Numbered from the stretch's first letter, positions 33,137 to 46,386 are shown. The stretch: 64,000 nt of DNA from Sambucus nigra (GCA_949130495.1 OX422214.1:3394046-3458045); one strand, 5' to 3'. The notes: generated from the sequence alone by a model not told the origin. Translations and numbers: made by a program.

Positions 33137-36100
33137 CTAATACAATGTCAATATCAAAATAGAATACAAATTGACAAGGTTAACATAATATTTTGATACC
33201 CAATCTTCCTCTAAATTAACTAAAAGATCCTTCAAATTAGGGTTGTCATCAAGAGCTGACTGGAACTCTTTTAAAACATTCAATGCATCCATTTCAGTAG
33301 TCATACCCTTTGGTGCATGCAAAATAATAGACCAATTTCCATCGTTTATGCACTTGGAGTAGAATACCTTCTTTACGTTCTGAAAGGCACAAATAAAAGG
33401 CTCGTCGACTATGCGATCGTTACTCTTCAACTTTGATAAATCTACCATAATAAGTTTGGAGTCAGGATCAACTTTGCAAGCATTCGTAGTATCCTCCACC
33501 TTTACCCAATCACAGTGGAATACGATTTCTGTGAAATCTAAGTAATCAAGTTCTAGGATTTGTTGGACTATCCTATAATAGGTTAGCACCGTATTCTTTG
33601 AATTTTTATCGCTTCCACTAGCAATATAGGTGGTCAAGGCATAAATTGATATTCCACTATTTTACGTCAAAAGTTTTCCCTTATATGGATATGAAATGAA
33701 ATGAAAACCGTTGGTGAGGAATTTCTTAAACTCTTTCACATGAAAATTAAGGCCTTTTGCTAGGCGTGCAAGCCTGGAAGAGACATCACCTCTTTTTAGA
33801 AGCTACATTTATTAATGAATTTGTATTAAGGTATGCTTTTATCATACAATAATAAATAACCGCACACATAAGATGTGGATTTTACCTCTTTTGATACCCA
33901 TGCCCTAAAATCAGTTGTCGTGCAATTTCTCCTTTTACTTTGAGCAATTTCATTCTCATACTTCCTAGGAGTAAATTTTAGAGTTTAGATCATAAAATAT
34001 AAAATACATATAATCAAAGAAGAAGAATTCAATAGATACTCACTCTCTCCATTCTTCGACTTCATCTTGCGATTCAAAGACATAACGAGTTGCTCGCTCG
34101 TACTATATATTTGTGAGTTTCACCTCTTTAGGGTTCCCAAACGGTACTTCATCCTCAAACTCGCCAGGTTCCTCGATCGATCCTCCTCTATGAGGATTGA
34201 ACCTCCTCACCTCTTGTTCTGGCATATATTACCTAGCGTATAACAATGATTCCACAGTTACGTATTCTTCGACAATTGACCCTCCAATATACCATGTATT
34301 CTTTACGTAATCTTTGAAAGTTTTCATCAAGCGCTCAAAATGATACATCCAACGATACCTAACAGGACTACATGATAAAGCTTCATCGCATAAATGCACA
34401 AGTAAATGGATGTTGATATCGAAGAATGACGCAGGAAAATATTGCTCTAATACACAAACTGCCTCGATTAAAGTTGATTTTGCAGCTCTAATGTGCCTTC
34501 TGTTTACCACTTTTGCACAAACTAGGGTAAAACAAAAAATGATTTACATAATTTTTGGATGGAGATCTTTGTGTTAAGAGAAGCAATGCCGAAATAACAT
34601 AGGGATTATTTGGATGATTACATGCCAGTCATGAGACTTGCACTGTTTTAAGTAATTTGCTTGGTAGTTAACGACCCTACGTAAATTACCAGAATAACTA
34701 GTTGGAGTCTTCAAGGTGAACAACGTGTCTAAGAGGATCTTATTCTCACTAGTAGTCAAAGAAAAAAGCACCGGAGGGGTAGAAATTCTTCCTGTTGTAG
34801 GATCAGTTTTAAACCAGAGTTTCTTCTTTAGCTTCATATCCTATAGATCTCGGCGGGCCCGCTCTTTATCTTTTGAATGAGATTCACCCAGACATATTCC
34901 TATCAGATGTTCTGCAACATTCTTCTCTATGTGCATCACATCAATTACATACCTTACATGATGATCTTTCCAATACGACAAATCAAAAAATATTGATCGC
35001 CTGGACCATGGTTTTTCTTTAGTAGGGTCGTTAGGATATCCCCTTACTTTACGCTTCAGGTTTATAAACTTGGGGTGTTTGCGTACGTACCTATTCCCCA
35101 CAGTCGCAGTCACCACCTTTTCCTCGATCTGCTGACTAGAAAGCCGAGAAGGTTGCATCCGGTGCTTATGACCAATAGGATAAAAGTTAGACCTATCATT
35201 CCTGAAAGGGTGATTGGTTAGTAGAAATCTATGATGAACCGCGTAACTTATCTTACTACTATGTTATATCCAAATGGCATCAGTCTCCTCCTCACATACG
35301 GGACATCCATAATAACCATGAACATTATAACCGGACAAGGTCCCATAAGCTGGAACGTCGTGGATCACCCACATCACCATTGCTTTAAGTGTGAACTCTT
35401 CACCCTTGTGAGAGTTGAACGTCTTCAGGCCTTTATCCCACAACTTTTTAAGATCTTCAATTAATGGGGCTAAGAATATATTAATATCATCACCCAAAGC
35501 CTTTGACCCGTGTATCAATAAAGATAATAATGTGAACTCCTTTCTCATGTACAGTGTCGGAGGGAGACTTAAGGGCACCATTATAACTGACCAATAACTT
35601 CGACTAGTACTTAAATTACTGAAAGGGTTAAACCCATCAGTTGATATTGCAAGACAAATGTTATGTGGTTCTTTTACAAATTCATAGTGTCGTGCATTTG
35701 AAAGTTTCCAAACGAGTCCATCAACTAGAAGACGCATCATATTCCCACCCACCTCGCATCGAGTGTGCCACGTCATGTCCTCCGCTAGCCATGGTGCATT
35801 AAAAACTCATTTTAGCCATATCCCAAGTGCAAAATACTTCAAAACCTTTTGTGGGACTCACGAGCTCTTTTGATATTTTATAGGTTTGTCATTTACCTTC
35901 TCACAAACGACATATCTAGGATCATCGCATACTGGACATTCATCCTTCTCTCCATGTTCGTTGTAATACCATATGTAATCATACTTGATGCATGAATATA
36001 TTTGTATTTCAATCCCAAACCCTTCAATCTCTTATTCATGGTAGGCTAATTGTCTGGTAACGTGTTCTCTTTTGGGAGAATTTCTTTAACCCACTTAAGA

Positions 36101-36670
36101 ATTCTGGTTACGCTGTTCCCAGACAAGCCAAATTGACTCTTCAAGTTATGCAAACCAATTATTACGTATAATACCGAATGATCTTCATCGCAATCTTTAT
36201 ATAATTTTCTAGCCACATCGACTTTCAACTGTATATATTCTCGGTCTCCTGGTAGTTTAGTATCAAATTGGTCATTGTTCGCATTATTTGTCTCCATAGG
36301 TTGGTAGTTTTGGTCGTGGTGGACTCCGTAAGCATAGTCAATTAGTTCGGTCAATGGACGATGTGTTAGCGAATCATTTACCACTTCCACTCCTTGGTGT
36401 TCTTTTACGTGGTTAGTTACCGGTAATTCTTCGGGAACATAAGGTACATGTTTTTCACCATGGTATGTCCACTTGTTATAATCTTGAAAAATTCCCCAGG
36501 TTATTAAATGTAACTCAACATGTTTTAAACATTTATATTTTCCATTTGTACAATGGGTGCACGGACATGGAATCTTCTCACTTTTAAAGTTCTTAAAAGA
36601 GTATCTAATAAATTCTTAAAAGCCTTTAACATAACTATTAGTTATTCGGTCAGTCCCCCCATCCACTCTT
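33137..36670 (-). pseudogene. TNP2-like CACTA transposase
   Basis: On the minus strand the domains run in TNP2 order. First is a degenerate N-terminal zinc-binding domain (36.67-36.43 kb) with a CPCTHCTNGKY motif and a later HGE. Then comes a helical region ending near LPKENTLP (36.05 kb). The transposase core at 35.78-35.26 kb has ISTDGFNPFSNLS, HVPAYGTLSG-like text (seen as DVPAYGTLSGYN) and a CPVCEE motif. YVIDVMHIEKNV lies near 34.94 kb and KSHDWHV near 34.63 kb. A DUF4218-like part with PVRYRWMYHFERLMKTFK (34.51-34.23 kb) and a DUF4216-like part with IVFHCDWVKV (33.64-33.14 kb) follow. TNP2 is thought to cut and join the element ends. At least one in-frame stop (34841) and several frameshifts inactivate it; some gaps could be introns. 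Confidence 0.88.
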
Positions 36671-36927
36671 TGTATTGTGGAAAATCCATTTAATAATCTT
36701 CAAATTATAGTCCTGTGTTAACATGATAGAATGAATATCGTGTTGCATAGTAAAGCACTAATATAGTATCAAAGCAAATCACTAATATAGTCAACAACAC
36801 ACCAATCAATCAAACTATACAATGACTTAAATACAAGAACACTCAAATCAACGATACTACAAAACCACTTAAACTCAAATTAAATAAATTTGTCTACTGA
36901 TATTATTACAACATAAGAAAAATGTTA

Positions 36928-38490
36928 CTACATCTTCATCAAGTGATAAGCTAGCCAAATGGTAACAAAGTCTACATAATTTTTCAAAAAATTCCCGTCT
37001 CCACTGTTTACGTGCGCTGGAATAGTGTCACAACCCTCATATACTGTATCAACCACGATCTGATACTCACCCTCCTCCAAAGGTCGATTATGTACTAAAG
37101 TTCCTACGGCAGTGGACATGAGCGTGCAGATCCCAATGACAAATTTACCGCTCAGGTCCTGTATATAGTATTTCTCTCCATAGTCACTATGGGTTGTTGA
37201 CAATAATCCAAGACCTATGCCATGCTAAGGCACTGAGAAAGGTAATATTGAAGGAGGAATTGAAATGTGTGGGGCGAATGGAGAATGAGGAAAATTTTGA
37301 GGAATCCTTGGCATCTGTGGAGGGAAAACGGGATGCATTGGGGGCTGCAGGGGCATACGACCAGTTAGAAGGGACACCATATGTGCAAGTTTATCATTCA
37401 CACCTCCCAATTCATTTGAAGCCCCACTATATCCCCTTCAGTCCTAGATTGACGATCATCGCTGGATGCGATATGCTTATTAACAGAAGAAAGCTTGTCC
37501 ACGAGAGGTGCGGTGTGTTTGAATCTTATTTTTGACATATGTGACCCCAAACCCCTTGTCCTCCCTCTGTGGTCCTTCCAAAAGGTTTGTTCGATGGCAT
37601 CATTGTCAATATCCTCGATCGGTCTTGAATCTGACTGACTACTGATAGACTCTATTGATTCTAGAGTCTTGGCCAAGTGAGGAGGGAATTTATTATCTTT
37701 TTCCCATCTAGCATGAATGTAGAAGTTACCCCTATTCGGTGTCTTTCCTTCATTTTGTTTACCTTTCAAAATGGTCGTACACTTGTTCTTTAAATCTTTA
37801 GAAGATTTCGAGCCAAGATGATGGACATCAATTTTTTTGTCCATATTCTGCTTATTTTTCTCCCTTTGCAGCATTTTGGAGTCCTTCACCTCATTCTCCA
37901 AAAAATCATTCCATTGAGAGATGGGCATCTCAACAGTCGAAGGGACTTTGTCTTTAAGCGCCAAAATGTTGGAGCTTGATGCTCCCTTAGGGAAATGCTT
38001 CTGCCTAAGGTTTCTCCGATATGTTCAGAGTTGTTCAGAAACCCCAGAAAGAACCTTATTTTTTGAGTTGGAGGAAAATGAAAACCGTTTGCTGAGTTGC
38101 TCATAGATTTCATCTTTAATAGCTTTATCTACGAGTTTCCAATTGTCAGCTCCCCCCACTCCGACATTCATTTTTACCAAGGACAAACACTGGGCTTTAA
38201 ACTGTTGAACGTGATTCGTATCCCTCGTGGGGTTATTTCCCCCAAAAGAGAACCCAATGGGCTTCTTCTAAACTGACCCAACAGTTTTAGGAGCACTGGG
38301 CGTGTCTATTGGATTAGTGGGAGGAGTACCTTGCCTACTGCAACTCTGAGTAGGGGAGTGAACAGTTGTGGAGAAGGGGTTCCATGAACAGTTGGTGGAG
38401 TTGAGTATTGCTCACCAATTGGTGATGAGAATTCTCCTTGTGGTTGTTGTTGGTTGGACCGTTGGTTCCATTATTGCCCGACATTATCTA
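36928..38490 (-). pseudogene. Ptta/En/Spm-type second CACTA gene
   Basis: The minus strand has a start-like MSGNNG near 38.48 kb and a low-complexity Asn/Gln/Pro region. Then comes a 188-codon frame (37964-37398) with IHARWEKDNKFPPHLAKTLE and HRGRTRGLGS, as in Ptta proteins (a trait/HTR-x-DG-like block followed by RG-x-x-RGLG). A Pro-rich linker with MPLQPPMHPVFPPQMP follows, and a C-terminal block (37203-36928) with HNRPLEEGEYQIVVDTVYEG. A stop at 37398 and frame changes break it. In En/Spm the partner of TNP2 binds the subterminal repeats; that role here is inferred. Confidence 0.75.
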
Positions 38491-38563
38491 CAAAAATAAT
38501 AAAAGTTAAATGTGTATCTATAATAATATTTGCGTAATTTCAATGTTCAATATGAAAATATAA

Positions 38564-38839
38564 TTAACAAAATAAATTTTTTGACCATATATTATAATCT
38601 ACTTGTTCATGGTAAGACTTTAACAAAAGTTCAATGTGTCTGATCTCCAACAATTTTGGATTTGTGTTTAAAAACCTATGAATTTTTGCACGTGGCCAAT
38701 GAGGAGGAAGCGTATCTATAATTGATGCATAGATGTCGATGACATGAACTCGAAATCTCATCCCCTTCAGCCTATTGGCAAGATCGTGTTTGACGTGCAT
38801 ATGTCGTGAGAAATCACAGTCTTCGTCAATGCTCTTCAT
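38564..38839 (-). pseudogene. Possible 5' exon of the second CACTA gene
   Basis: An open frame of 91 codons starting MKSIDEDCDFSRH with an ATG. It includes VIDIYASIIDTLPPHWPRAK. It is on the same strand as, and just upstream of, the Ptta-like gene, so it may be its first exon. I do not recognise a domain in it. Confidence 0.4.
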
Positions 38840-39199
38840 TCGTAATTCTATCGATAATGGGTGAATTTTTTTCGGCCTTTTATAATAGCATAAGCAAGGC
38901 GAGTGCTCTATCGGGATTATGTACGCGATATATATATATATATATTGTACAGCTTCATATCAACATTGTGGTAGGGAAAACAAAATATGATCAAACAAAT
39001 ACTCTTATTGGAAATGAACTCCACGGTTTACAAGGTAGTTAAATTGATCGATCTTCCTATTCCCATACCAATAAACCGGAGTACCCACTTTGTGAGGATC
39101 ATTAATGAAAGAGGTATGAGTGCGGACCAATTTCAACCTTTCATACTCTTGTTTCCATCGATTATCACCGTGACTCATTTTTCCTGAGAATAATGAACG

Positions 39200-39315
39200 A
39201 GGGCGTGAATATGATTCCTATAAATAATGGATCTAATGAATCATTAACTAGTTATTGTATACGACGGCGTGGATATGATTGCTATAAATAATGGCTCTAA
39301 TGAATCATCAACCAT
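39200..39315 (+). repeat. Tandem duplication of about 63 bp
   Basis: GGCGTGAATATGATTCCTAT and GGCGTGGATATGATTGCTAT both continue AAATAATGG, TCTAATGAATCAT. A second small duplication, with AACCAACAATATCCAT repeated, lies at about 39440-39560. Confidence 0.8.
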
Positions 39316-39599
39316 TAATTTATTATGTTTTGTATACCTACTTTTGTCATTTAACCCAACAATCCCTAAAATTAACCCTTATGTTTGGTATTTTTTTAAT
39401 GGTCCGACATTTTTTTAATGGAGAGGTATTTTTTTATATTTCAGCCCCAAACTTAAACCAACAATATCCATAAAATTAAAATTTCCCTAGTTTGAAAATT
39501 AAACCAACAATATCCATTAAATTAAAATTTGCCCTAGTTTCAAACTTAAACCAACATTAATCATATATATGTATTTTTTTCTAGAATACAGGCACAATA

Positions 39600-39830
39600 C
39601 ACAATTATAATTTATACACACCTACGTACACAATACACACACGTACATACACACATAGAGATAAATACACACACGTATACACACACACACATATATACAC
39701 ACAATGAAATAAATAACAAGGGTTTGGAAGTACACACACAATGAAATAATGAATAAGGGTATGAGATTATATACACACGTATACACACATGTATACACAC
39801 ACACACATAAATACACACACAAAAATACAA
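39600..39830. repeat. (AC)n-rich region
   Basis: Interrupted ACACAC and TACACACA tracts. The 66-72 codon minus frames across it (Cys/Val/Tyr-rich) reflect the repeat. Confidence 0.9.
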
Positions 39831-39989
39831 AAATACAATGAAGTAAATAACAATTAAATAACTAGGGTTTGGATTACCTTTAGAGACTGCGAGAATGAGG
39901 GAAATGAAATCGCCGGAGAGAGGGAGGGAAAAGTGTTTAGAAGTTTTCGAGGGAAATGAAAACCTGTTCTGTGTTTTTTAAGTATAAAG

Positions 39990-40415
39990 ACCATGGTCAC
40001 GGCTTAGGGTCGTGACCCCATGATGTGACCCCTTTATTTTTAACACGTCAGCGTGGAAACAAGACCATGGTTAGGGTCGAAAGCTGTGACTCAATCCTCA
40101 TAATGGTCACGGTCCTAAGCTGTGACTATAGTGGCGTGTATTTGGGCACCTGGTCACGGTCATAAGTCATGACCCCATCCATGACCACACTTCGCGGGAA
40201 ACTTGGCACCATAATGGTCATGGCTGGGTCACGATTGTCAGTCGTGACCCATGCGAGTCACGGTTAAAGGCCATGACCAGCTACAAGGCGATCCATGACC
40301 ACACTGGGTCTTGGAATTGGTCACGCTCATTTTGCATGTAGTCACGGCTTTGGGCCGTGACCATCCGGTCATGGCTCTTGGTAGTGACCCCATTACCGTG
40401 ACCATTTTCAATTTT
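39990..40415. repeat. Right subterminal repeats of CACTA1
   Basis: Many GGTCACGG, CCGTGACC and CATGACC motifs up to the right terminus, mirroring the left end. Confidence 0.85.
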
Positions 40416-40425
40416 TTGTGTAGTG

Positions 40426-40810
40426 ATATTTAGTAATCCAACACTCATTATCTCTTTTTCATTTAATGTCGTGTACACTGTAGATTGTTTTTACGATTCC
40501 CATATAATTATGTTTGTATTTGCAACATAACTCGTACTTGAGAATGACATTTAATATTACAAACGATATTAATGTTACCTAACACATGCTGTCAAAACAC
40601 AGGATCAGAAATAATGCCCCTACTATTTGAAAACTGGGCAGTGCCAGTTGGGCGTAACATGTAAATTCCATCATCCTCAATCGGCTGGCATACCAGTGCC
40701 AACATCTACGCATCTATTTTATCCAACAGTGTCATCTCGTTAAGCTCTTTTACACGAATAATACGAGGAGGGATCAAACAACATTAAGGTTGCTAGGCCT
40801 CCACTATTAC
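40426..40810 (-). other. Spacer between CACTA1 and the Sirevirus-like element
   Basis: At about 40770-40590 the minus strand has a frame with one stop that reads ALVCQPIEDDGIYMLRPTGT and then AQFSNSRGIISDPVF. It looks protein-like, but I cannot assign it. Nothing else is seen. Confidence 0.3.
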
Positions 40811-42387
40811 TGTAAGGACATAAATTTCCAATTGAGTCCTTTGTTGTTTTGACTGAATTCCGGACAAAAATGGGCATAGGATAAAGTTCTTAACCATCCT
40901 TCAAGCCTATGACATACTAAAGTTGAAGACGTAGCGGCCAAGAGTATAAAGCTTTATCAAATGCCGAGTTTGTTGTGCCTCGTTTCTGCGTCAATAACAT
41001 GTGTTCCATTTACTCCTAAGGTATGAATGCATTACAAATTTATATAGGATCTTGGAAATTTTTTAATTGGGTGTATGTTTTGTTTAAACTGTTGTTTATT
41101 TTCAGAAGGTTTCTTTAAAACTTCAAAATAATGTTTCTGGGCTAAAAATTTAATATTAAGCTTTCTGGAAGTTCGTTTGAAATTGTCGTTCGAACGAGTT
41201 TTTCGTTCGAACCAGAATGTCGTTCGAACGATTTTGCCAATGATACTTCCCAACAGGCCACTGTAGCTTCATTAGAAGTGTCGTTCGAACAAGACTTCGT
41301 TTGAACAAAAATCTCGTTCGAACGAGATTTTCGGAGGGAAAATTAATTGTTAGTTTTGAGCAGTTTTTCACCTCTATCCCACTACTTTTCCCCACTAACT
41401 TTTGACAGATTTAATATGTGCGGGAACCAACCTTTTCAAATCAACTTTTTCATATTCTTCCATCTCCTAGAGAGAGTTTTACCGAGTTTAACTTTTCTAT
41501 GAAAAGGTTCATGTTTTAAGTGTTTTGCTTTCCAATAAAATCACCCTAAAACACTTTTGGTTTACACCCATATTGTTTATTCCAAGTTTCCATATAAATA
41601 TCTTTCTTGGAGTGTTTTGTCACCGGGTTTACTCTACAAAGTTGAAGAGTTCGTTTGGGTTTCCTTCTACATCTGTCAAAGAAGAAGTTCGTTGTTTTTC
41701 TGCGGTATTCTCACATGGTGAAAGGAACCATGTGTGGTTGACGATGTTCCTAAAGTCTCATTGGTGAAGTCCAAGGGTCCAGTGGAGTTCCGGGGTTGTT
41801 GACTAGGCGGAGGTGTTTACAAGAAGACGCGTCAAGGCTTGAAAGGAGTCGAGTCGAGGAATTAAGTCATCTGTCTTGTAATTGTAAAACCATATTAAGT
41901 GGACTTAAGGCTAGGGTCGTCCGAGATTTTTTCCCGTTGTGGGGTTTTCCTCGTACATCTCGGCGTAGTGGTTATTTGTTTATTTTATCTTTTGCAAAAT
42001 TCACATTAGATGCATGCTTAGGTAAAAAGATAAAATTGGTTTAAATCACTACTTGTTTAATTTGGTGCAAATTCAATTTTGGTATATGTTAATTTAAATC
42101 AAGTCATCATTTAATTTTTAAATTTGGTTTGGCCTAATTTGGTAATATATAAAATATGACTTAGGCAAATTTTTAGGACTTGGGTTAAATTGGTTTAAGT
42201 GAAAAATTTATTTGTTGTCTAATTTAATTTCACTTTGAGTTTGTTTAATTTTAATTTGAAAGAAATTAAAATTTGGAGTTTGTGTGTGTTTAATTGAACC
42301 ATCTCGCTTCCGCATCTCTTTAAAAGGAAATTGAAGTAAAATTACTTTTTGTGTAATATTTAAAATTGGGGGCCTCTTGTTACAACA
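40811..42387 (+). repeat. Left LTR of the Sirevirus-like element
   Basis: Begins TGTAAGGACATAAATTTCC and ends TTGTTACAACA. It holds six copies of a CGTTCGAACG palindrome at 41181-41330. Confidence 0.88.
41181..41330 (+). repeat. Cluster of CGTTCGAACG palindromes in the left LTR
   Basis: Six copies, three perfect, of TCGTTCGAACGA-like palindromes in 150 bp. The right LTR has six at 46757-46905 with different mutated positions. Iterated palindromes in LTRs are a known Sirevirus trait. Confidence 0.85.
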
Positions 42388-42389
42388 AG

Positions 42390-42400
42390 TGGTATCAGAG
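42390..42400 (+). other. Primer binding site (tRNA-iMet)
   Basis: TGGTATCAGAG, two bases after the LTR end. A second TGGTATCAGAGC lies at about 42432. Confidence 0.9.
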
Positions 42401-42493
42401 AATTGTTTTAGAAAGCCTCATGTTTTCAAATTGGTATCAGAGCTGGATCGCTAAATTATTGCATCTAAGATCCTTTAAATATTTTTGAGAAAA

Positions 42494-44425
42494 ATGGAAT
42501 TTTCCCCATTTTCAAAATTTCCTATTTTCGATGGTTCTAATTACGCGTATTGGAAAGCGTGGATGAAATGGGCACTAAAATCTATCGATGAGAGGGTTTG
42601 GTTGTCTACCGTTAACGGGTGGTCCCCGCCTACACATTTGGTTGATAATGAGTGTGTCCCAAAACCCGTCGATAAATGGAGTGAAAATGAATTTAAACTA
42701 TCTAATTTTAATTCCCGAGGTTTAAATGCCTTGTTTAGCGCGGTCACACCGGATGACTTCTAACGCATTATGACTTGTGAAATCGCCAAAGAAGCTTGGG
42801 ATGTTTTACAACTCCCTCATGAAGGAACTAGTTTCATAAAATCTTCGAAACTCCAAAACCTCACCACTCAATTTGAAACCATCAAAATGAATGAAAAAGA
42901 AACTTTTGATGAATTTTATGCTAGACTTTCCGATATTGTTAATTCATCGTTTAATTTGGGAGAGAAAATACCCGACAACCGAGTAATAAAGAAAATTTTA
43001 AGGTCCCTACATGATAGATTTATTACTAAGGTGACTGTGTTAAATTTTTTACCCACTTTAGCCTCTACGAAATTAGAAGAGCTCATAGGTGATTTACAAA
43101 CCTATGAACTAGACATGTTTCCCTCCAAAACCGAAAAGAAAATAGATAAGGGCATTGCTTTGAAATCCCGAAAGGAGGAAAAACAAGTAGTAGAGAGTGA
43201 AAGTGATAGTGACTCGGAAAACATGGCTATGTTTGGTAGAAAGTTTTGAAAATTTCTTAAATTTAACAAAGATAAATTTAAAAATAATTTTAAGAAATTT
43301 GAAAAATCTACGCATAACAAAGCCGAGAAGATCCTTAAAACTATTAATGAAAATTTAAATAGGGACGAGTCAAATAGGTGTTATGGTTGTGAAGGGTATG
43401 GCCATAGGGCAAAAGAGTGCCCCATTAAACTAAGGAGAGAGGGTAAGCAACCAATTTCTTTTAATGCAACCCTTAGTGATAGTGATAAGGAAGAGGGACC
43501 CGATTCAGCCATTGAGCGGAACTTTACCGCGTTCATTGCTAGTTATGTAAGTGATAGTGAGGAATCATCCAATGATGACATCTTAATACATAACACTTTC
43601 AAGGCCTTTGTTTGTGAAGCTGTAAAAGATAATGGTAGTGAGAGTGGAGAAGAAAGAAAGAGTGCAAATGAAGAAGAGGTTGATGTGAGTGAACTTCAAA
43701 ATGATTTTCAAGAACTTTATGAAGAATCCATTAAATTAAAAAGAGCTAATTTGAAGTTAGAAGCTAGTTTAAGAGAGCGTATCAAGGTCATTGATGATAG
43801 TGTGTTGATTGAAGACCTTAGGACACGTGAGAGAGCTCTTCATGAGAAGTTTCAATATATAGAAGGCGAGAGAGATAGCCTTAGAGGTTTAATACAGTCA
43901 ATGAAAAAGGAGATTCTCGAGTTTGAAGAGAGAAATATTTTGCTAGAGTCTAGAATTTTAGAACTAGAAAATAAATTAAAAGACTCTAGTAAAGTCAAAT
44001 TTGATTTGGAGTGTCGTTCAGAGAAATTAGATAAAATATTAGGAATGGTTCAAATAAAAAATGACACTTGTGGTTTAGGCATCGATACTTGTAATGAATC
44101 ATCTCATAAATCCAAAACCAATATTTTAGGAGAATCGCCTAGGAAAGATTTTAGAGATCATTCCTTAGGTAAGTCTTTTCGTCGAGTCGTTAGGTGCTCA
44201 CATTGTGGTCGAAAAGGTCATCTTAGAAAATTTTATTTTGATCTTAAACGAGGTCCTAGAAAATCCCAACGTAAGGCAACCGAGGTAGCCAAGATTCCTT
44301 CACCCCGAGATCATCATTCATCATTAATTTGGGTTAGAAGATCCGACTTGGTAGCTTTAGAAGATAGAGTATTTGATTCTCATTTACTTTCACATGCTTC
44401 CTCCTTTGCAAAATCTAAAGGTTGA
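42494..44425 (+). pseudogene. Sirevirus-type gag, one frame with two nonsense codons
   Basis: From the ATG at 42494 a single frame of 643 codons runs to TGA at 44423. It is interrupted only by TAA at 42761 (codon 90) and TGA at 43247 (codon 252). The N terminus reads FSKFPIFDGSNYAYWKAWMK and VWLSTVNGW (DUF4219/UBN2 gag fold), then CEIAKEAWDVLQ and ETFDEFYARLSDIVNS. A first CCHC knuckle is CYGCEGYGHRAKEC (codons 296-309). A long acidic and coiled-coil region follows (about codons 398-520). A second knuckle near codon 568, CSHCGRKGHLRKF, has Tyr instead of the last Cys. Gag would build the particle and bind RNA. No frameshift is seen, so decay is recent or slow. Confidence 0.88.
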
Positions 44426-45096
44426 ATGTGTTAGTTTTATTTGCATACTTTAGCTTTTATGCTACATGCTATATTATGATGCTAAATGTATGCTCGTTTT
44501 AATCATTTTCTAGTCTATGCTCCATGCCTAATCACGTGCTAGAATAATGATTTTTGTTTATCTTTTGTATTATACTTCTTTAATTTTTTTTTTGCATTAA
44601 ATAAAAAATACAAAAAGATTTTTGTTTATCATTTTTGTTTTACCTTTTTAGTAATTTAATATTAATGAAAAATACAAATGATTTTTGTTTGTCTTTTGAG
44701 TAGATATTTTTATCTTTGGTTGAAAATTGTCAAAAACTCAAAAAGATTTTTTTTGTGTGTATTTTAGTCTAACACACTTTATGTGGCGTATACTTGTGTT
44801 TGAATCCCTTCTTTTTCGCTTCCATGTGGCTAGAACTTTTGGTTTAGATTATCAAACATTATTATGTTCTTTACCATGATTACATGGAGTAGTTGGATTT
44901 TCTGTTGATATAATTAATTCTATTTTTATATTTCTCAATTCACACAGGCACGAGCTCACTTGAAACTATAACTTCATATGTATATTTGAGCTTTGTGAGG
45001 TGCTCTCCTACCAATCTAGTTATCTACATATTATATGATCTAGGAGGACTAGTGCATGTTAAAATTCGTTGCATGTGAGATTTATGTGAGATATAA

Positions 45097-45169
<73 letters not shown>

Positions 45170-46386
45170 CACGGGGAAGGGGTCCGAAAGGAAAAATCAT
45201 CCTTTGCGAGTAAGGCACCGTTTGTTTGGATCTAAAAGAAATACGTGGTCCAAAGGCCTAAAAGAATAATGGCATTAAAAGAAAATATTGCCAAGGCCTA
45301 TTTTATTTAGTTAATCTATTCATTCAAAAGATTAAACTCTATATGATTAAATTGAAGGAGTTTGGATGATATATCAACGATTTGCACAATGCCCGTTTAT
45401 CCTAGTTGTACTTTCAGTGTCATGACTCTATTGGTTTGTAGAATCATCAAAATTCTAGGCTTGTATGCATTGTGTATGTTTGTTCATTGAGTTCAATTTA
45501 TATTGTCACATGAGGTTATATTCAAATGTGATGAAGTTTGCAATCAATTGAGAACTCTTTGAACATGTTTTAAGTGATTAGATCTAAATTTAATTGTTTC
45601 TAGTTCACACCCCAACACTTCCGTTTCCATATGACACATTTTTGCCATACGAGTGCGAAAAGCTTACTGTATTTTGTGTCATGTGTGGTGTCTATACCTA
45701 TATATGTGTGTGTGCGTTAGTGATATTCGTTATGTCTACATATATATGGTATTTTTTCTTTGCCTTGCTTTCTAGTCCATCTATGCTTCTAATTCATAAT
45801 TGGTATTTATCTTGGTGCATATTTTGTTGATATCTCATGCTTAATATCACATGTATCATATTGGTATCATTTTCTTGCATCTTAGTTGGTATCCTCTATT
45901 ATTTTTATGGATTAGATATAATTTTGTTTCCCATAGGCTTTCATGTTCTTATCACTCTAAGAATCATGTCTTAATTGGTTTTTATGTTTTGTCAATTCCT
46001 GAACAAAAAGGGGGAGAATGATAGGTGGAGAAATGGTATCTGAACCTATTATAATCGTATCTTAGTTTTGGGAGATTTATCTTAGGGGGAGACGTCTTTC
46101 TAAGTAGGTCATGTGTTTGATAAAGGGGAGAATTAATTTAGGGGGAGTATTTATTTATGCATTTAATATTCTTGATATTCCCTATGCATTTGATAGTTTG
46201 ATTAAGTGTGCAGGAATTCTTCTAAGTGGCAACTTTCATCATCGACAAAAATATTAATCCTTAGGTTGTTTGAGTCAAGCTATTGTATTTTTATTTTGGG
46301 TGGGATATTCTTATGTCTAGTAGAGATTGGAAGCCCTTTAGGATTTTGTTTTGGTTTTTGTCCCGGAATAGCCAAAGGGGGAGATT
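44426..46386 (+). other. Pol-less 3' interior of the Sirevirus-like element
   Basis: T-rich DNA with no protease, integrase or RT motif in any frame. It includes a (AT)n run at 45101-45166. Polypurine blocks AAAAAGGGGGAGAAT (46016 on), TTAGGGGGAGAC (46082 on), AAAGGGGAGAA (46122 on), TTAGGGGGAGTA (46139 on) and CAAAGGGGGAGATT (46373 on) lead to the LTR. Multiple PPTs are typical of Sireviruses. Confidence 0.8.

Larger units (their letters stand above)
30245..40425. mobile_element. CACTA (En/Spm) DNA transposon, 10.2 kb (CACTA1)
   Basis: The left end is CACTACAGCACACC. The right end reads TGTGTAGTG, whose reverse complement begins CACTACACAAAA. Both ends carry 300-400 bp of inverted GTCACGG/CCGTGAC mini-repeats, the subterminal transposase-binding type of array. 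Inside are two pseudogenes on the minus strand, TNP2-like and Ptta-like, the usual CACTA pair. The 3-bp target duplication is not evident (TCT left, ATA right), so one end may have changed since insertion. Confidence 0.9.

Noticed and set aside
42485..42763. Start of gag at 42485
   Set aside because: That codon is TTG. The first ATG in frame is at 42494, which suits a eukaryotic element.
45024..45218. Tyr-Ile repeat open frames here and at 56067-56309, 56132-56416, 56245-56454 and 56646-56987
   Set aside because: They are translations of (AT)n microsatellites, with no family similarity and often a bacterial-type start codon.
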